A program made the translations under genes and the position numbers. A model generated the notes under the pieces. The model searched no databases, was not told the origin of the DNA, and worked only from the letters and a program-made list of their open reading frames with translations. Positions 14,549 through 27,170 of a stretch of DNA of 64,000 bases are shown piece by piece (position 1 is the first letter of the stretch; each line of letters begins with the position of its first letter). Origin of the DNA: Lates calcarifer (taxonomy: Eukaryota; Chordata; Actinopteri; Centropomidae); assembly GCF_001640805.2 (NCBI RefSeq), contig NC_066838.1, positions 14,283,632 to 14,347,631 of the forward strand, in the 5' to 3' direction.

Positions 14549-17500
14549 AAGTCGTTACTGTGTAGTTTTGTTTGCCATCTCGCTTTCCTCAAATTGGCCC
14601 TTGAGGGACGATTATGCTGAAAACACCCACAACACAGACAATACAGTCACTGTTGCACAGACTTTGCCTATCATCAAGTACCATACCCTTGTTTGATCAT
14701 ATTCTTAACAGTGATTAATTCATCTTTAATAACTCATAACACCTACAGTATATCTTAATGCATTATCCTTTTCTGATGTTTGGAAGTTGCCTACACCTTT
14801 CAGTACTTTCACATACTGTACTTATCTCCTAAATTACAAATATATTGTTACTGATCAGCAGAATTAAAACCACAGGATTAAAATAATTGCAGCACATATT
14901 GAATCAGCACCTAAAGAACCAATAAACAATAGTATTTTATGAGGAGATTGCTGCCAATTTCTGTCCTATATGTTCACACAGTCTTGTATAGATTGAGCAC
15001 ATCTGATGATGCTGACATCAATAAAGCTAATTTGAGGTCTCTTTTAAAGCAAGTACACACCCATCAATGTTTAATCTTTTATCTTAATTATCTTTTTTTT
15101 CTTTTGTTGATCCTAAAATGATGTTGGAACATAATTAGTCAATGTATTTCTTTGACAAAAGTGCTTAATTAATATTTCAAACGCCTCCATTGGCCATTGA
15201 ACATTGACAGGTGATCAGATGAGCTCTGTGATTGGTGCATTAAGCTCATCTCGTCTTTAAGCCTCTCTCTCATTGTGTCAGCACTTTCTCTCTAACTGCA
15301 TTCATCAGGACAGATCATTACATCCTTCCACTCCTCTCCTCCCTTTGCCTCTCTCCGTCTCTCATCCCATCCCTCTCTACCAAATGAAAGGGAAACCCTG
15401 GTGCGTCTGCTGCTGGCTGGCAGCAGAGCCAGAGGTGAAAAGATGAGACGAGAGAGGGAGGGGAGATGAAGGCAAAGAGAGGGAACGAGAAAAGAGGGGG
15501 GAAGAGGAGGGAAGGCGCAGCTCGTTCTGACTGTAAATGGTGTGAAAGAAGAGGAGAGTTTGTTGTTGAAGGGATGATTAGTCTCTGTTAGGACTCTGTG
15601 GGAAGGAAACTGTAGAACCACCATAGTTGGACTATTAGCACACAGCAGGATAAAACTAAAGCTCTCAGTCTGTCTGTTGCAACTTTTAATTTCGCACTGA
15701 AAACAATGAGTCTGAAGAAACACCTGCTGTATGCTCAGTGCCATTGTTCTTGCCAGTTCAATTGGACGTCTGTGTTCTGCATATTGCATGTTCAGCCTTT
15801 GATTAAAAAGTTCTTTGTTTCTCTGAATCCCATTTCTGACAGTTCAGCCAGGTTACAGTGACATATGTTTTATTTATTTATTTATTTTAGTAAAAACACC
15901 CATTATTGAACCATTGACTTGTTTTGAACGTTGTAATCCTGGTCCATCCGTGTTTAGGCTGTAACCACTTTCCAAAAGCATATGCCTTTCATTACACCCA
16001 CACAGATGTTTCCTCTTAATTTGTCTGATTAAGACCTCTTCTGAAGATTCATTCAACATTCATTTCTGTGAACAATGGGGGGAGATGCATTTGCATCAGG
16101 TCGCAAGTTGACTCCCAACTCATTGACTTCACTTCGATCTGATTGAACATTGATGCTTGAAATCATCCAGTTTGAGAGATTAGATTATCTTGTTGATATA
16201 ACTGCAAAGTAAAATGACACTGCTTAGCTTCTGTTGTTAACCTGCTAGCTCTTGGTGTTTATGATTACAATCCTACCTTTGCTATTTCCTGACCTTCTTG
16301 CTTTTTGCCAGCTGAAGCCTGGTTTGACCACACCTCAGTTATGGTTTTTGTCCATCAGTGATCATGCTGGAAACACACATCCAAAAGCATGATTGGTGAT
16401 TGGTTTGCTTTGTCCATTACAGAGCACACCTTCTTCCTATTGGCATTAAAGCTTGTTCAGATCACAATTCACCTACACAGATATTGTCACTAATGTTGCC
16501 TGATCATACCTCCTCTTAGGAATGTGTATTCATGTTGAGACTGCTTTGTATTTACATCTCCTTCACTTTCTAGTTTGGTTTGTTGCACCTGTTAGTGCAG
16601 GACAAATCACACCTTGATTATTTCTACAATTTCAATTTCAAAGTCTGGAGGTCTGATTAGCCAGGGTGCTTGAAAACACCTATGTGGGTGTGCAGGGCCT
16701 TTAAAGGCCACTGTACACAGTTGGATGACTTTGTTCTGGCACAGCATTGTCTGGCATCATTCTGAAAAGAGGTCACATCAGCAGACTGACTGAAAACACC
16801 TGTATGGGTGAGAATAACTTTTTAAAGAGGCAGGACGTTGCCCAAATGGCTTTACCGTTTTGCATATCCCTTTGGGTCTCACAGCCCCATATTTCAGAAA
16901 CATTTTGTTTTTTGTGAAAGGAAATCACACCAAAGTTGTTGCAGCACAGCAAATATTCTGTATTTGCTTCAGGCGGCTTTGTATAATTCACTTCAGACCC
17001 ACCAGGGAAGATATTAAAGAACTCAGTGGCAGTTGAAAAAAAAATACAAAAACACTTTTTATGTGATGCACATTTCACAGTTTTTTTCAGTTTTCTTAAC
17101 AGTAGAACTTGTATTATTTTTCAGTAAGGTAAATTCTACAAACACTGCTTCAGGAACTTCAGGGAAAGCTGTGGGCTACATTATGTACATATTTATGTGT
17201 GTGTGCACAAACAACTGTATGTTTATCCTCACTCCCGTTCCCCCTGGTCACATCTTATTTATGCTTACAAGAGGGTCAATGTTGTGGAATCTCACGTTAT
17301 TTGATTGATTTTTTTAATCATTTGAAGTGGTATCTGTAATTTAAATAGCACAAATATTGACGAGGCAACTTTTTCCTTAATTATTACGGAGGCATTTCCC
17401 AGTTAATTAGGTTACCTTGATACCTTAATGTGGCCTTGTAATTACATTTTTGTACACAGTTGGCACAGATCTCAACTTAAGCCCAAGTGTCACAGAGTCA

Positions 17501-18210
17501 AGGAGAAATTCACCCTGTAATATAACAACAGAGAACGACTGTTGGTAGAGAGACAGGCCAAATAAAGTGTGTGGATGGTGGATATTGGTAAAGTCAGGTG
17601 AGGATATGAAGAGCAGATGGAGACTAGATGCAACGATCGCTTTGTTAGAATCATTGTCATCTTCCTGGATGATCATCATACAGCTCAAATCATCTTAAAA
17701 TAAATTTTATCTATTATGTCATGACCAGTTTGTGAGGATGTAACTGTACTTTGTTAATCTCTGATCCACTTCTGTGAATACTGAGCACTATATGTGTTGG
17801 CTAAAACACAATTCGGGACAAAGATACTTAAAAAACACACACACACACAAATGCCACACAAGTCCAAGAGGAAGCCCAGTTATTTCTGGGACATCTCTCT
17901 TGTAGATGAAAAATAGAAGAATTTCTATTAATCTGAACCAAAATAAGCATAAAACACTCAGTGAGGGATTGAGTGATTTGTGCTTTAATGCAGCCCACAG
18001 AGTATTTACAGTGGTGTTCTGCTAGGATTAGTTGTGTGAGAGGATTAGTGAAGCTGCATTACTGCTGTTTTATTTAACTCACAACAGCAAAAGACTAAAA
18101 ATAAAAGCCTCTTAACCACATTTAGGCAACATGAGAAGCCAGGCTGGACAGTTAGACAAACATGATGTTTGTGTCCTCTTAAAAGACCTGTGCCAGGAAG
18201 GGATATACAT
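14545..18210. other. Intronic stretch, no gene; purine-rich tract and homeobox-site-rich block
   Basis: The segment 15428-15519 is a GA-rich purine tract and yields a spurious 165-codon minus-strand frame at 15292-15789. A 19-bp phrase 'gaaaacacctrtrtgggtg' occurs twice, near 16672 and 16791. The block 17330-17460 is AT-rich, repeat-free and dense in TAATTA-type words. Short (CA)n at 17836-17850. Nothing else is recognised. Confidence 0.45.
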
Positions 18211-18242
18211 AAACACACACACGCACACGCACACACACACAC
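18211..18242. repeat. (CA)n with CG interruptions
   Basis: Alternating CA/CG tract, potentially Z-DNA forming. Confidence 0.9.
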
Positions 18243-18450
18243 CTCCTCATACACTCAACTTTCTGTACTTAATCTATAATCTAGTAATCTGCTGAAAGTT
18301 GCCCTGTGCAGCATATGCTTCGCATGGAAACACTGCGTCATATTAGTTAAGGCGATGATGTTGGTGAGAGTGCAGCATATGCAGATACTGGCAGGATCAA
18401 CAGAGTGGGAAACTCACCGTGAGAGGAGAGGATTAATGCAAAAAGACTGG

Positions 18451-18598
18451 TAGAGAGAGAGAGGGAGATGGTGAGAGAGAGAGAGTGAGTGAGAGAGATT
18501 TGCAGAGGCAGCACATTACCTCTCTCTCTCTCTCTCTCCGCCTCTCTCCCTCTCTGTCGCTCTCTCTTTCTCTCGCTCTCTCCCACACTCTCTTTCCT
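18451..18598. repeat. Opposed (GA)n and (TC)n tracts
   Basis: An imperfect GA tract (18451-18498) is followed after about 20 bases by an imperfect TC tract (18520-18598). The two arms are complementary, so the segment can fold back as a long hairpin or form triplex-type structures. It explains the low-complexity minus-strand frame at 18347-18616. Confidence 0.9.
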
Positions 18599-19910
18599 TG
18601 CATCAGCATTGATCACAGTACATCAGTAAAGTAAAGAGCAGCCCATCCATCAGTGCATGGCACCGGAGCTGCTGCTACGAATACTAAAGCTGCTCTCCAC
18701 ACTGCGCACACACATGCACACAAAATCACAATCATATGCATACTGTTTTGTACATCAACATTAGTATTAAACCAAGCAAAACAGAGGCACTATTAATCCA
18801 GGACTGCGTTTGAGACTACACGTAAGGTCTGTTCATCATGCTCCACCAAGTAACCAATTTCTCCACAATCATCCGTCTATTGTAGCAATCACTGCTCAGG
18901 CCAATTTTACAATGAGCTTAGTATTGTTTTGGTTCTACTATCGTTCTTGTTTTGTTAATTTAACATATTTTCAGTACACATTCAAACAACAACTGGTTTG
19001 TCCAGGATTAACCTTTTCTATTTCACCAATTTCTCCTGTCCTGGTGGCTATTTTTCTAACAGTGGTGGTCCATTATCTCTGCATGAACCTAATGGAGGAA
19101 CCACCAAAGGTCTGCTTCTAATGGACTCTTTTGGAAAATGATCTGAAAAATCTGTGTTGACATGTGCGGCTAAATTTTTCGTGCCCACACACATGATGGT
19201 AACAACACATATGAGCCTTGTATATAGGATAAGTATGTTGCATTCATTATTCACATAGCTCCAAGCGTGCCAGCTCTACTGGGAAAACTCTGGAAAGAGG
19301 GTATTCTACTTTAGATCCAGCCAAAGAAGACAAACAACACTTTGGAACATGTAAAGAGGCTATAGGTAATGAAGGTTGTTGCTGAGTTTTGATGCACAAT
19401 ATCAAAGCAATAATCTAATTTTTGGTACAGAAGCTTTGGATGGATCCCTGCTTCTCATGAAAGCCTGCCTCATATATCTAAATGGTTCAAAAGGTACCAT
19501 CCAGCCATTTGTTTCCTTTCCAAACATCTGGTCATTTGCAGAATCTCCTGAGACGGCAAATCAGAAGTTGTGTACATGGAGAATGAAAGAGGAGGGAAAT
19601 GGGGGCAAATGGGCCCCAAGGAGGCAAAGCAAAACCCTTTGATGTGCTTAGAGCTTGGCTGTTTGCAAATTATACAGTAACATTCAGGGAGTCATGTATT
19701 TTGCTGTTAATTCTTAACTATACAAATAAGAATATAGCTCTGCTAACGCTCTCTGTAAAGTGCTCTCTTGTGCTGTGGTTTCTTTCCACAGACCAGAGTC
19801 ATGGAGTTCAGATGGACTTGAATATAAAATTGCCTGTGGTTGTGGGTGTGAGCATAAATGTGTGATCGACAGAATAAGCAGGTTAGACGCTGAATCAGTT
19901 TAAGATCAGG

Positions 19911-19957
19911 CACTGCTGTTCTTTATTACTGCTAACAGTAATAAAGAACAGTTAGTG
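19911..19957. repeat. Perfect 16-bp inverted repeat with 4-nt loop (hairpin)
   Basis: The arm CTGTTCTTTATTACTG (19916-19931), loop CTAA (19932-19935) and arm CAGTAATAAAGAACAG (19936-19951) are exactly complementary. After a one- against two-base bulge, the flanking CACT (19911-19914) and AGTG (19954-19957) also pair. There is no poly-T or coding context suggesting a terminator. The loop is too small for a typical pre-miRNA. Confidence 0.9.
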
Positions 19958-20400
19958 TATCTGTGCCTTGACTATTTCAAACATAGTTTTCTCTTCTTCA
20001 TTTTCTGCATCTAGAAAACAACTGTCCTCATTACAGCATCCTCAAGTAGTGAAGTCATTTAGAAACAGTGCCTGTTTAGCCATCAGGAATCAAGATAGTT
20101 TTTTATTCAAAATGCTATTGGCAATATATTGTCAGCAGATTCTTTTTACAATATCAAATATCAGCCTCAAAATTCCAGTATCAGTCAGGCTACAGGGGCT
20201 ACAATAAGAAAGGAGACAAAAAAACAATTCAGCAACTCAAGAAAGAGCCAGTGACCACATATAATCTATGTCAGATAATAATACATACACTCTTGATATG
20301 GGAAAAAATTCATTTTACTTAGATATCATTACTTTCACATCAGGCTGTCTGAGATCGTGAATATGAAACAAAAGACCTCTCACTACTTTTATTGTACTAG

Positions 20401-20425
20401 TAATGACAACAACAACAACAACAAA
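20401..20425. repeat. (ACA)n trinucleotide repeat
   Basis: About six 'aac/aca' units in AT-rich intron sequence. Confidence 0.85.
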
Positions 20426-23270
20426 CGCCCACATGCAGGAAAAGAATGCTTGCAGTGCTAGTGAGAAGTCATGCAATCACAGCGAGCTAACATATTGTAG
20501 AGACATAGACTCCTGGCTGTGAGTAATAGTAAGTAATCTCAGTAGTTAGGAGATGATATAGCTCACAGTGTGGGTGAAATATGAAACACACTCTTATTAG
20601 AATTCATTATTTTTAGATTTATATTCCTGTAGGGGTTAAAACTGCTTGTCATTTTCACCCTGCTAGCTAACAACGTACTGGTGTTTCTAGAATTAGGAGA
20701 AAACTATTGCTGCATTGCATAGTTTTCTCTCTGAGAGCGTGAGATGAACCAACAACCTTCAAGTCCCAAAGTAAGCTCCTCTGGTCATCCTTGACTCTAA
20801 TAAAAGGAAATGGTTTGTATTGGTTATACATATTTCAGCACATCTCCCCTCACTCGCTGAGAGCTTACTTGAAAGGGCGATTCCCATCTCAGTGTGACTT
20901 TCATGTAAAATAAAGCCAAAAGAATTGCAGACACGGAATTGGAAATTCAAATGCATGTATCCGTAAGACTGTGTTCCTATGAATACTAAAGACAAGTATT
21001 GTACAAACACATAAGAACAAAACCGCTGCGCCACCCACCAGGCAAATACCTCTGGAGGACAAATTGGAAATTGAATCATAAACTATAAAGAGCCAAGGTT
21101 GAGTTCAGCTGCGGAAGAAAAGAGAGACGAGATGGAGGTGGAGAGGAGAAAAGAAAGAACAGCTGCATTAAATAAAAGTTCACTCTTTCTCTCCTGCCCC
21201 TGCAGAAATTCACGCTGTGCTACCTGATTGAAATTTCCTGGTTTAATAGCTGTGAAATAAAGTAAAAGTTTGGAAGAGGAGGAAAGAGAGAATATGAAAC
21301 AGAGGGCAAAAGTGAAGAGTGGAGTGCTAGTGGAACGATGGAGGGGAGAGAGGGAGACTTAGAAACTCTAAAGACCAACAGATACATGGATTTAATGGAA
21401 ATGGAATTACTTTATGACTTGTAAAAACTGCAATCAAGGCTAATTAGTCATTTCTGTTTGAATAATATCTCCCTGTAGCTCTCTTGCCAGAATGTTAATC
21501 CACACTTCTGTTGTTATCATCCTAGTTCCATATAGTGGCTTAACCAAAGGCGGGGGGTCAATACAGGCTTTAGTTTTGCTTAAGAAACCATACCGAGTTA
21601 CCAGGCTGGGTCTGTGCAGGGTTGGCTGGTGAGCTAACAGGTAACGATTAGTGTTAATGAATGCAATGAGAGGCCCCCAGTGAGGTAATCTCACTGTGCA
21701 GCCAGAGGAAACTCTCCATTTACACCAATTACAGCAAACACATAATCAGACAGTGTCCAAAGCACCCATACACATACTGTAAATGTTCTTTTTTCTCTCT
21801 TTTTTTACTTTTAAGATTCAACAGTTTGTGTGGGCACAAAGTGCAATTTTTTTTCCTCTGGCTCTCATGTTTGTGCACTTGAGGAGAATTGAAGGATCAA
21901 AATATTTGTCAATAAAATGCTGTAGCCTGCAGGTTTTTGAGAGGGATCCTCTCTGTTTTTGTGATTATACTGAAATACGTGACCCTCAAGTCTTTGATGG
22001 AATCAATGAAAATATATTTTATGTGCTAATGAATTCAGAAACAATGCAATATTTTGATCTCATGAACCCACCTCTCATCCAGAATCACTGCTCTAAAGCA
22101 GTGAAACACACACTGCATAGGCAGATGCAGAATACATATAGACATACATAGATATATGCACAGCACATGCCTGGTCCTTAGTAACCCAGTCACACCCTCG
22201 CAGTCCGCTTTTGTTTATCTGTCAACCTGGTTCTTCAGGCACAGGCCATGAATCATACCGGCTCCTAGCATAGTGCATCTTGCTGTCTGGCGTCACCTTT
22301 CTACTTTCATAGATATTCATTTTCTGCACTTGGTGGAAAATAACAGCTATAAACACACTTCCCCCTGGTAGAAAAGCCATTCTGGCTGCTTTGTGATCTT
22401 CTCGTTCAATATTTCAGCAAACAGGCAGTCTGCCTGACAGACATTAGATAATATATATTTCTCATCTCCACATTCCTTGAATATGCTATGGTATCATGTC
22501 TGAGTAGGAATAAACACAGAAGATTATCCTGTGATAGACCACAAAAGGCCAGAGTGCCTGCAGCCAGGTATCAAATACGCTCCTGGCACCTTAATAACCG
22601 AATACATCATGGTTAAAACAACATGTGCGTTACCAAGGACACGCTGATTGGCGAAGGTGAGTATATGCAAATTTAGTTCCTTGGAATTTGTCAACAGCAC
22701 CAATTGAAGGGGAGCAAGGGAGAAAAGATAGAGTGTGCCAGGGGCTATTAAACACCCCATAATAATGAACAAATGGACAGCTCATAATTAACAGGTATCT
22801 TGTTTTCTGTAAGGCAAATGGGCAAAGTGGAAACCAGTATAACAAAATGTGATGTTTTTGTAATATGAAGATGAACTAAATTTGGCTGGGAGCAAAATGG
22901 CAATTCTCAAATATGCTATGACCTGCTCGGACTTAAAAAGACGCTGAAACTACCGTTGACATTTTTTTCCCTGTCCCATACCATGGCATATCTGTCAATT
23001 ACTGTGAAAATATACCTTTAAATATACTATATATTAGCGTTACCGAACCTTCCTTTAAATCAATGGCGAAAGGGGTGCTGTGGTTTGCATATTAAACTTT
23101 TTTGCTTTAATATAGCAATTTTACTATTCATTTCTTTGTTTGTAAGTTTTATAGGTTTGAAAACATAAAATGTAGTTAGTGTTGGCTAAATGTTTCCTCA
23201 TTACCCACCGTGATAGTGTTGCTGGTTTCACTTTGTGAGTTTGTGTGTGCTTGTGAACCAGGAGCGCACC
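20426..23270. other. Intronic stretch, no gene; candidate regulatory islands
   Basis: No exon or transposon coding recognised. Two repeat-free islands stand out. The first, 21420-21720, includes 'gctaattagtcatt' and 'gtgaggtaatctcactg'. The second, 22500-22780, includes an octamer and several TAAT words. They are described under findings. Remaining sequence is AT-rich with no structure that I can name. Confidence 0.4.
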
Positions 23271-23274
23271 ATAC

Positions 23275-23462
23275 TTGTGGGATCCAACAGCTTTGTGCCA
23301 ACCAAAATGTTGGAACCCCCCCCCACAAGTTTGAATGGCTGTTTTGGGATTTCGGGTTCAGATTGGAATTAGGTTTAGGTTAGGTTTGGTATTCAGATGT
23401 GATGCTTAAAGTCAGGGTAAGGGGCTGAGGAATGCATGTTAATGATGGATCCTAAGAAAGAT
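23275..23462 (+). repeat. Decayed 'gttaggtttaggttaggg'-type fish interspersed repeat
   Basis: Phrases 'ggattaggtttaggttaggt' and 'gtcagggtaaggggctgagg' followed by 'aatgcatgttaatgatgg' match a common teleost repeat that usually abuts a (TG)n tract, as it does here. The TTAGGT words are part of this repeat, not a telomere array. Confidence 0.6.
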
Positions 23463-23463
23463 A

Positions 23464-23490
23464 GGTGTGTGTGTGTGTGTGTGTGTGTGT
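23464..23490. repeat. (TG)n microsatellite
   Basis: About 13 TG units directly following the interspersed repeat. Confidence 0.95.
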
Positions 23491-24932
23491 CATCATGGCA
23501 AAATTACATGACTACTTAGTACTCATGGCTCACGACATTACCATGTTGATGGGTGTCACAGCTGGTGTGGTCCCATCACAAAAGATGGTGTCTAGTTTTT
23601 TTAATGTGGTAAAAGGCAGACATGCTACACCCTCATCCACCGCCCTAACCTCCACCCTTTCTTTCTGCTTCATTGGTTACAGGGCACCCGATTTATCTTC
23701 ATTAACACTGAACATTTCCATCCAACATAAACTTAAGTTAGGTGTGATATGGACATAATTCCTGGTTTATCCATAACATATTGCTCAAAACTCAATGACA
23801 ATTGATTATCTGTCCCACTCCTGACAATCTGTTAATTTCATTAATTCAATTTCATTAATTTTAACTCCCTTCCTCTCCCTCCCTCTCTCCCTCTCACATA
23901 CATGAGCGTGAGCACCCTCTTTCTCCATCTCTTGACCAGTGAATTAAAAGTGGTGGAGGATGCTGGGATGTTTGTCAGCATGAAAAATTTCACATTTGTA
24001 ATTTTCAGCTTGAATTTTTCACAAGCCATATGGAGCCGTGTTGTAGACCAAGCATGGAGTGCAGCTTTACTGCGGAGCAGCCTCTAAGGAGGGCAGACAG
24101 CCTGTCTCCACACATCACATTAGAGAGCCTCTTTGAGTGTGCACGCATGTAGGTGTGTGTGAGTGTCTTTTTCCATGTGCATCTACTGCATGCCTGGCTG
24201 AATGTACATGTCCCTCTGAGCTTGTGTGAGAGAGGTTTAGCACATGCATCTTAGCGTCCCTATACGTCTTTGTCCTTACATCTCTATTTCCCCCTCTTGG
24301 CAGACAGAGTGCCTTTCAGACTAAGTTAAGTTCTTAGTAGCTTCTAATCAGTGGCGATGTATGGAGATTGCAGCATATAGACTGAGAATCAATGACTCGA
24401 CAGTGTGTGGTGAAGTGATCAGCATAATCGCTGTTCCGCTTAACTTCAAAATCCAAGCCAAGCTGTTTCTCCAGGACTATTGGCAAAGCCACTGAGACGT
24501 TTCACCAAGGCCCAGACTTTGTCTGCAAATAAGATCTCTTCATTGCAGGAGATCTGTCATCCACGAAGAGCGTTAGAGCTCTATGGTCTGAGTTTGAAGC
24601 CTCTAATTTTCTCACAGTTCTGCAGTGATGTGTATAATAAAGCATGCGAATAAGAGAAAAAGACAGGAGGATGGATGGTTTAACAGATGGAGAGGCACCA
24701 ACGGCAAAAGGAGAGGGAACTTTTTTCTGTTCTGGCCTGAGAGATAAAAATCTGGAGAATAAAAGGTGAACAGAAGCTATGAAGGCACGCACACACATTC
24801 ACTCACACACACACGCTGAAACTTCTTTTGCCACTTCTCAGCCCACTCGACTTTCTTCCTGAGGTTGCCACAGCTGTCTTGTCAGTGCATGCCTCTAAAG
24901 CTGGTGGCAACAACCCCACCACCACCCCTCAC

Positions 24933-24969
24933 CCACACACACACACCCACACACACACACACACACACC
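24933..24969. repeat. (CA)n microsatellite
   Basis: Interrupted CA tract. It runs straight into the terminal inverted repeat of the element at 24970. Confidence 0.95.
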
Positions 24970-25575
24970 AGGGCTGGGTGATATGGCCAAAAAGTAAAAT
25001 GCCTCTTTAGATTTTTCAAGCCTTGGGACATGCCATAATTTTTAATTAATATTTTTTTCTTCTCAGCAAGATGCTGGAAAATTAAAACATGATTGAAATG
25101 TCATATCTATTTAGGACTTCCTGTGCATATTTGAAAATACAGCTATGTCAGTACCACATGCTACAGCTATGTTAAGCATGGACATTCACTTAACATATCA
25201 GATTTATCACAGACAGATCATACGAGTCTGAAGACTAATTCATTTGCTACTGCTGTTGGTGTCTCTTTACATGGCCTCAGGCTGATATCTGCAAGCAGCG
25301 TTATCTTAAGTAGAACCTACAAACTGTTCAGTCAATGCCAATTGCTTCACCTCTAGTAACAAAAGATAACACCTGGTTAGATGACCGTAGCTAGCTGGAG
25401 TCATGGCAGTCCTTCAAACTGCATCAGGTCCACATCTAGTGTAGCTGCTCATGTCACAGTTTACAGGACTATCTATTGTTGCACAAGTTACATATGTTGC
25501 AACAACTCAATATTCAAGATGTAGATACATTACATGTTGTGCAAAAAACAAACTTCTAATTAATCACCCAGCCCT
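24970..25575. mobile_element. Non-autonomous DNA transposon (MITE) with 13-bp TIRs
   Basis: The left end reads agggctgggtgat (24970) and the right end, read on the other strand from 25575, is the same 13 bases. The interior (about 580 bp) is AT-rich and non-coding. The left flank ends in a CA tract and the right flank continues CACACACA, consistent with insertion into a (CA)n array, although that repeat hides any target-site duplication. Termini of this type are abundant in percomorph genomes. Superfamily (hAT or other) cannot be assigned without the duplication. Confidence 0.8.
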
Positions 25576-25729
25576 CACACACATGCTCATTATATTTATT
25601 ATAACCTTGGCTATAAATAGTGTAACTCCAGTATCATATTCAAAAGAATTCAATCAGTCCCTCTGCCCAATAACATTGCAATTATAATACAAATTTTCTT
25701 TACCTACCAGTGTATACGTGTGTGCCTAT

Positions 25730-25892
25730 TTGAAGTGCTTGCTCATGGTGGGAATTGTTGGCTCTCTCTCTGTAAATATAATAACATAAAGAGTAGACCT
25801 GCTAGACCTGCTCTTTATAAAAAGTGCCTTGAAATAACTTCTTTTGTGATTTGGTGCTATATAAATAAAATTGAACTGAATTGAATTGAATG
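25730..25892 (+). mobile_element. 3' tail of a fish LINE/SINE-type retroelement
   Basis: Contains 'gtgggaattgttgg', 'agacctgctctttat', 'gtgccttgaaataacttctt', 'gatttggtgctatataaata' and ends 'aaaattgaactgaattgaattgaat'. This (TTGAA)n-tailed 3' end is widespread in percomorphs. A second, more decayed copy is at 57885-58075. No coding part is present. Confidence 0.7.
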
Positions 25893-26389
25893 CATTTGTG
25901 CAAGAGAAAGAGACAGTGTGTGTGTGTCTATTGTAAGTGTGAGAGCGTCAACCTTGAAGTGACCTAGGGGATTGTATTCAGTAATTATCTGATTACTTGT
26001 CTGTTTTTCTCCACTCAGACAACTTGCAACTGGATAAAGCTGTAACTCCCTGATTACAACTTACTCTACAATCAATGACCCATTAACAGTGAGCACACGG
26101 TCGCTACACATGTCCACACACCCAAGACTCTATCACCAGAATTACTAACGCAATTACTGCCACAAGCCTTTGCACCACTGTCTCTTAGAAGTCATGTTCA
26201 TATATAACTAAGCTGTTTTCCCAGTTATGTTGAGGTGACAGGGTACTCACTGCCTGGATTATACTCAGAGACATGTTGTTTTGTAAATGAAAGAGATGCT
26301 ACATTTATAAATGGCAGTAGATTACCAAGGAGGCGGTTGGGGAGGATGATGGGCGTGTAAAGCACTTGAGTGTCACACTAGAGACAGGG

Positions 26390-26590
26390 ATTCACATCCA
26401 GAGTGTTGTCTGTGGTTTGGTTCTGGCAACAAAAGGGAAATATCATGGTTTTAGGTAAATGCACACATCGTGTCTGAAGTCACTGTGAACAACTTCTGTT
26501 TTAAACAAGACCACAATTTCTTGCCTAACCTTAACCAGAAGCTGTGAATGTCTAAACGTGACCATAAATTAAGCTTGATGATGTGAAGTG
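26390..26590 (+). repeat. Decayed 'cctaaccttaacca'-type interspersed repeat
   Basis: Phrases 'ccacaatttcttgcctaacc', 'ttaaccagaagctgtgaatg' and 'ctaaacgtgaccataaatt' resemble a common fish repeat built on 'cctaaccttaaccaagtg...cctaaacctaaccata'. Boundaries are approximate. Confidence 0.45.
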
Positions 26591-27142
26591 GATATTGCTA
26601 TGCAAGATCAGATATTTTGGTGAAAAGCAAATAGGTTGTCTGTGAACATTTTATTGATAGATATTGATAAATGTGTAAATTAACAATGTATCCTCATTAT
26701 GTTTATAGAAAACATAATCTGGTCACAATACAGCACATATTTGCAAATGAGTTGTATATAAGAGGATAGTTTGACACAATAACAATGGCAGAATCTTAAG
26801 TGACACAAAGCCGCAACTGCTAAACTTTTCTTATCTTGTGATTTTGCCATTCGTCTCTCTCCCCCGATGTTCTCAGTGTCTTTATTGCTTTGTGCAGACC
26901 TCAGCACTTAACTGAGAGCCTGGTGATCCGCCACGCTAAGAGAGCATCTCCCTCCTTTCTCCGCATCTTTTCACCATCCTCCCATTTATGAAAATGTTTG
27001 CCCTTGCCTTGTCAAGAATCTCTCTGTGAGAAGAGGAGATAATGCCTGGCAGCCAGAGAACAGCAGAGTCAATCTTATACACAAACACACACAAAGCCAT
27101 GGTTATAGGTACTCACATTCCAGCAAGGATGCACACATACTT

Positions 27143-27170
27143 CACACACACACACACACACACACACACA
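27143..27170. repeat. (CA)n microsatellite
   Basis: About 14 uninterrupted CA units. Confidence 0.95.

Noticed and set aside
15292..15789. 165-codon minus-strand open frame
   Set aside because: Driven by the GA-rich tract at 15428-15519; no recognisable protein.
19911..19957. Hairpin as a pre-miRNA
   Set aside because: Loop of four bases and stem too short for a canonical precursor; no known miRNA seed recognised.
23340..23440. TTAGGT-like words suggesting an interstitial telomere
   Set aside because: Part of a common fish interspersed repeat; no tandem TTAGGG array.
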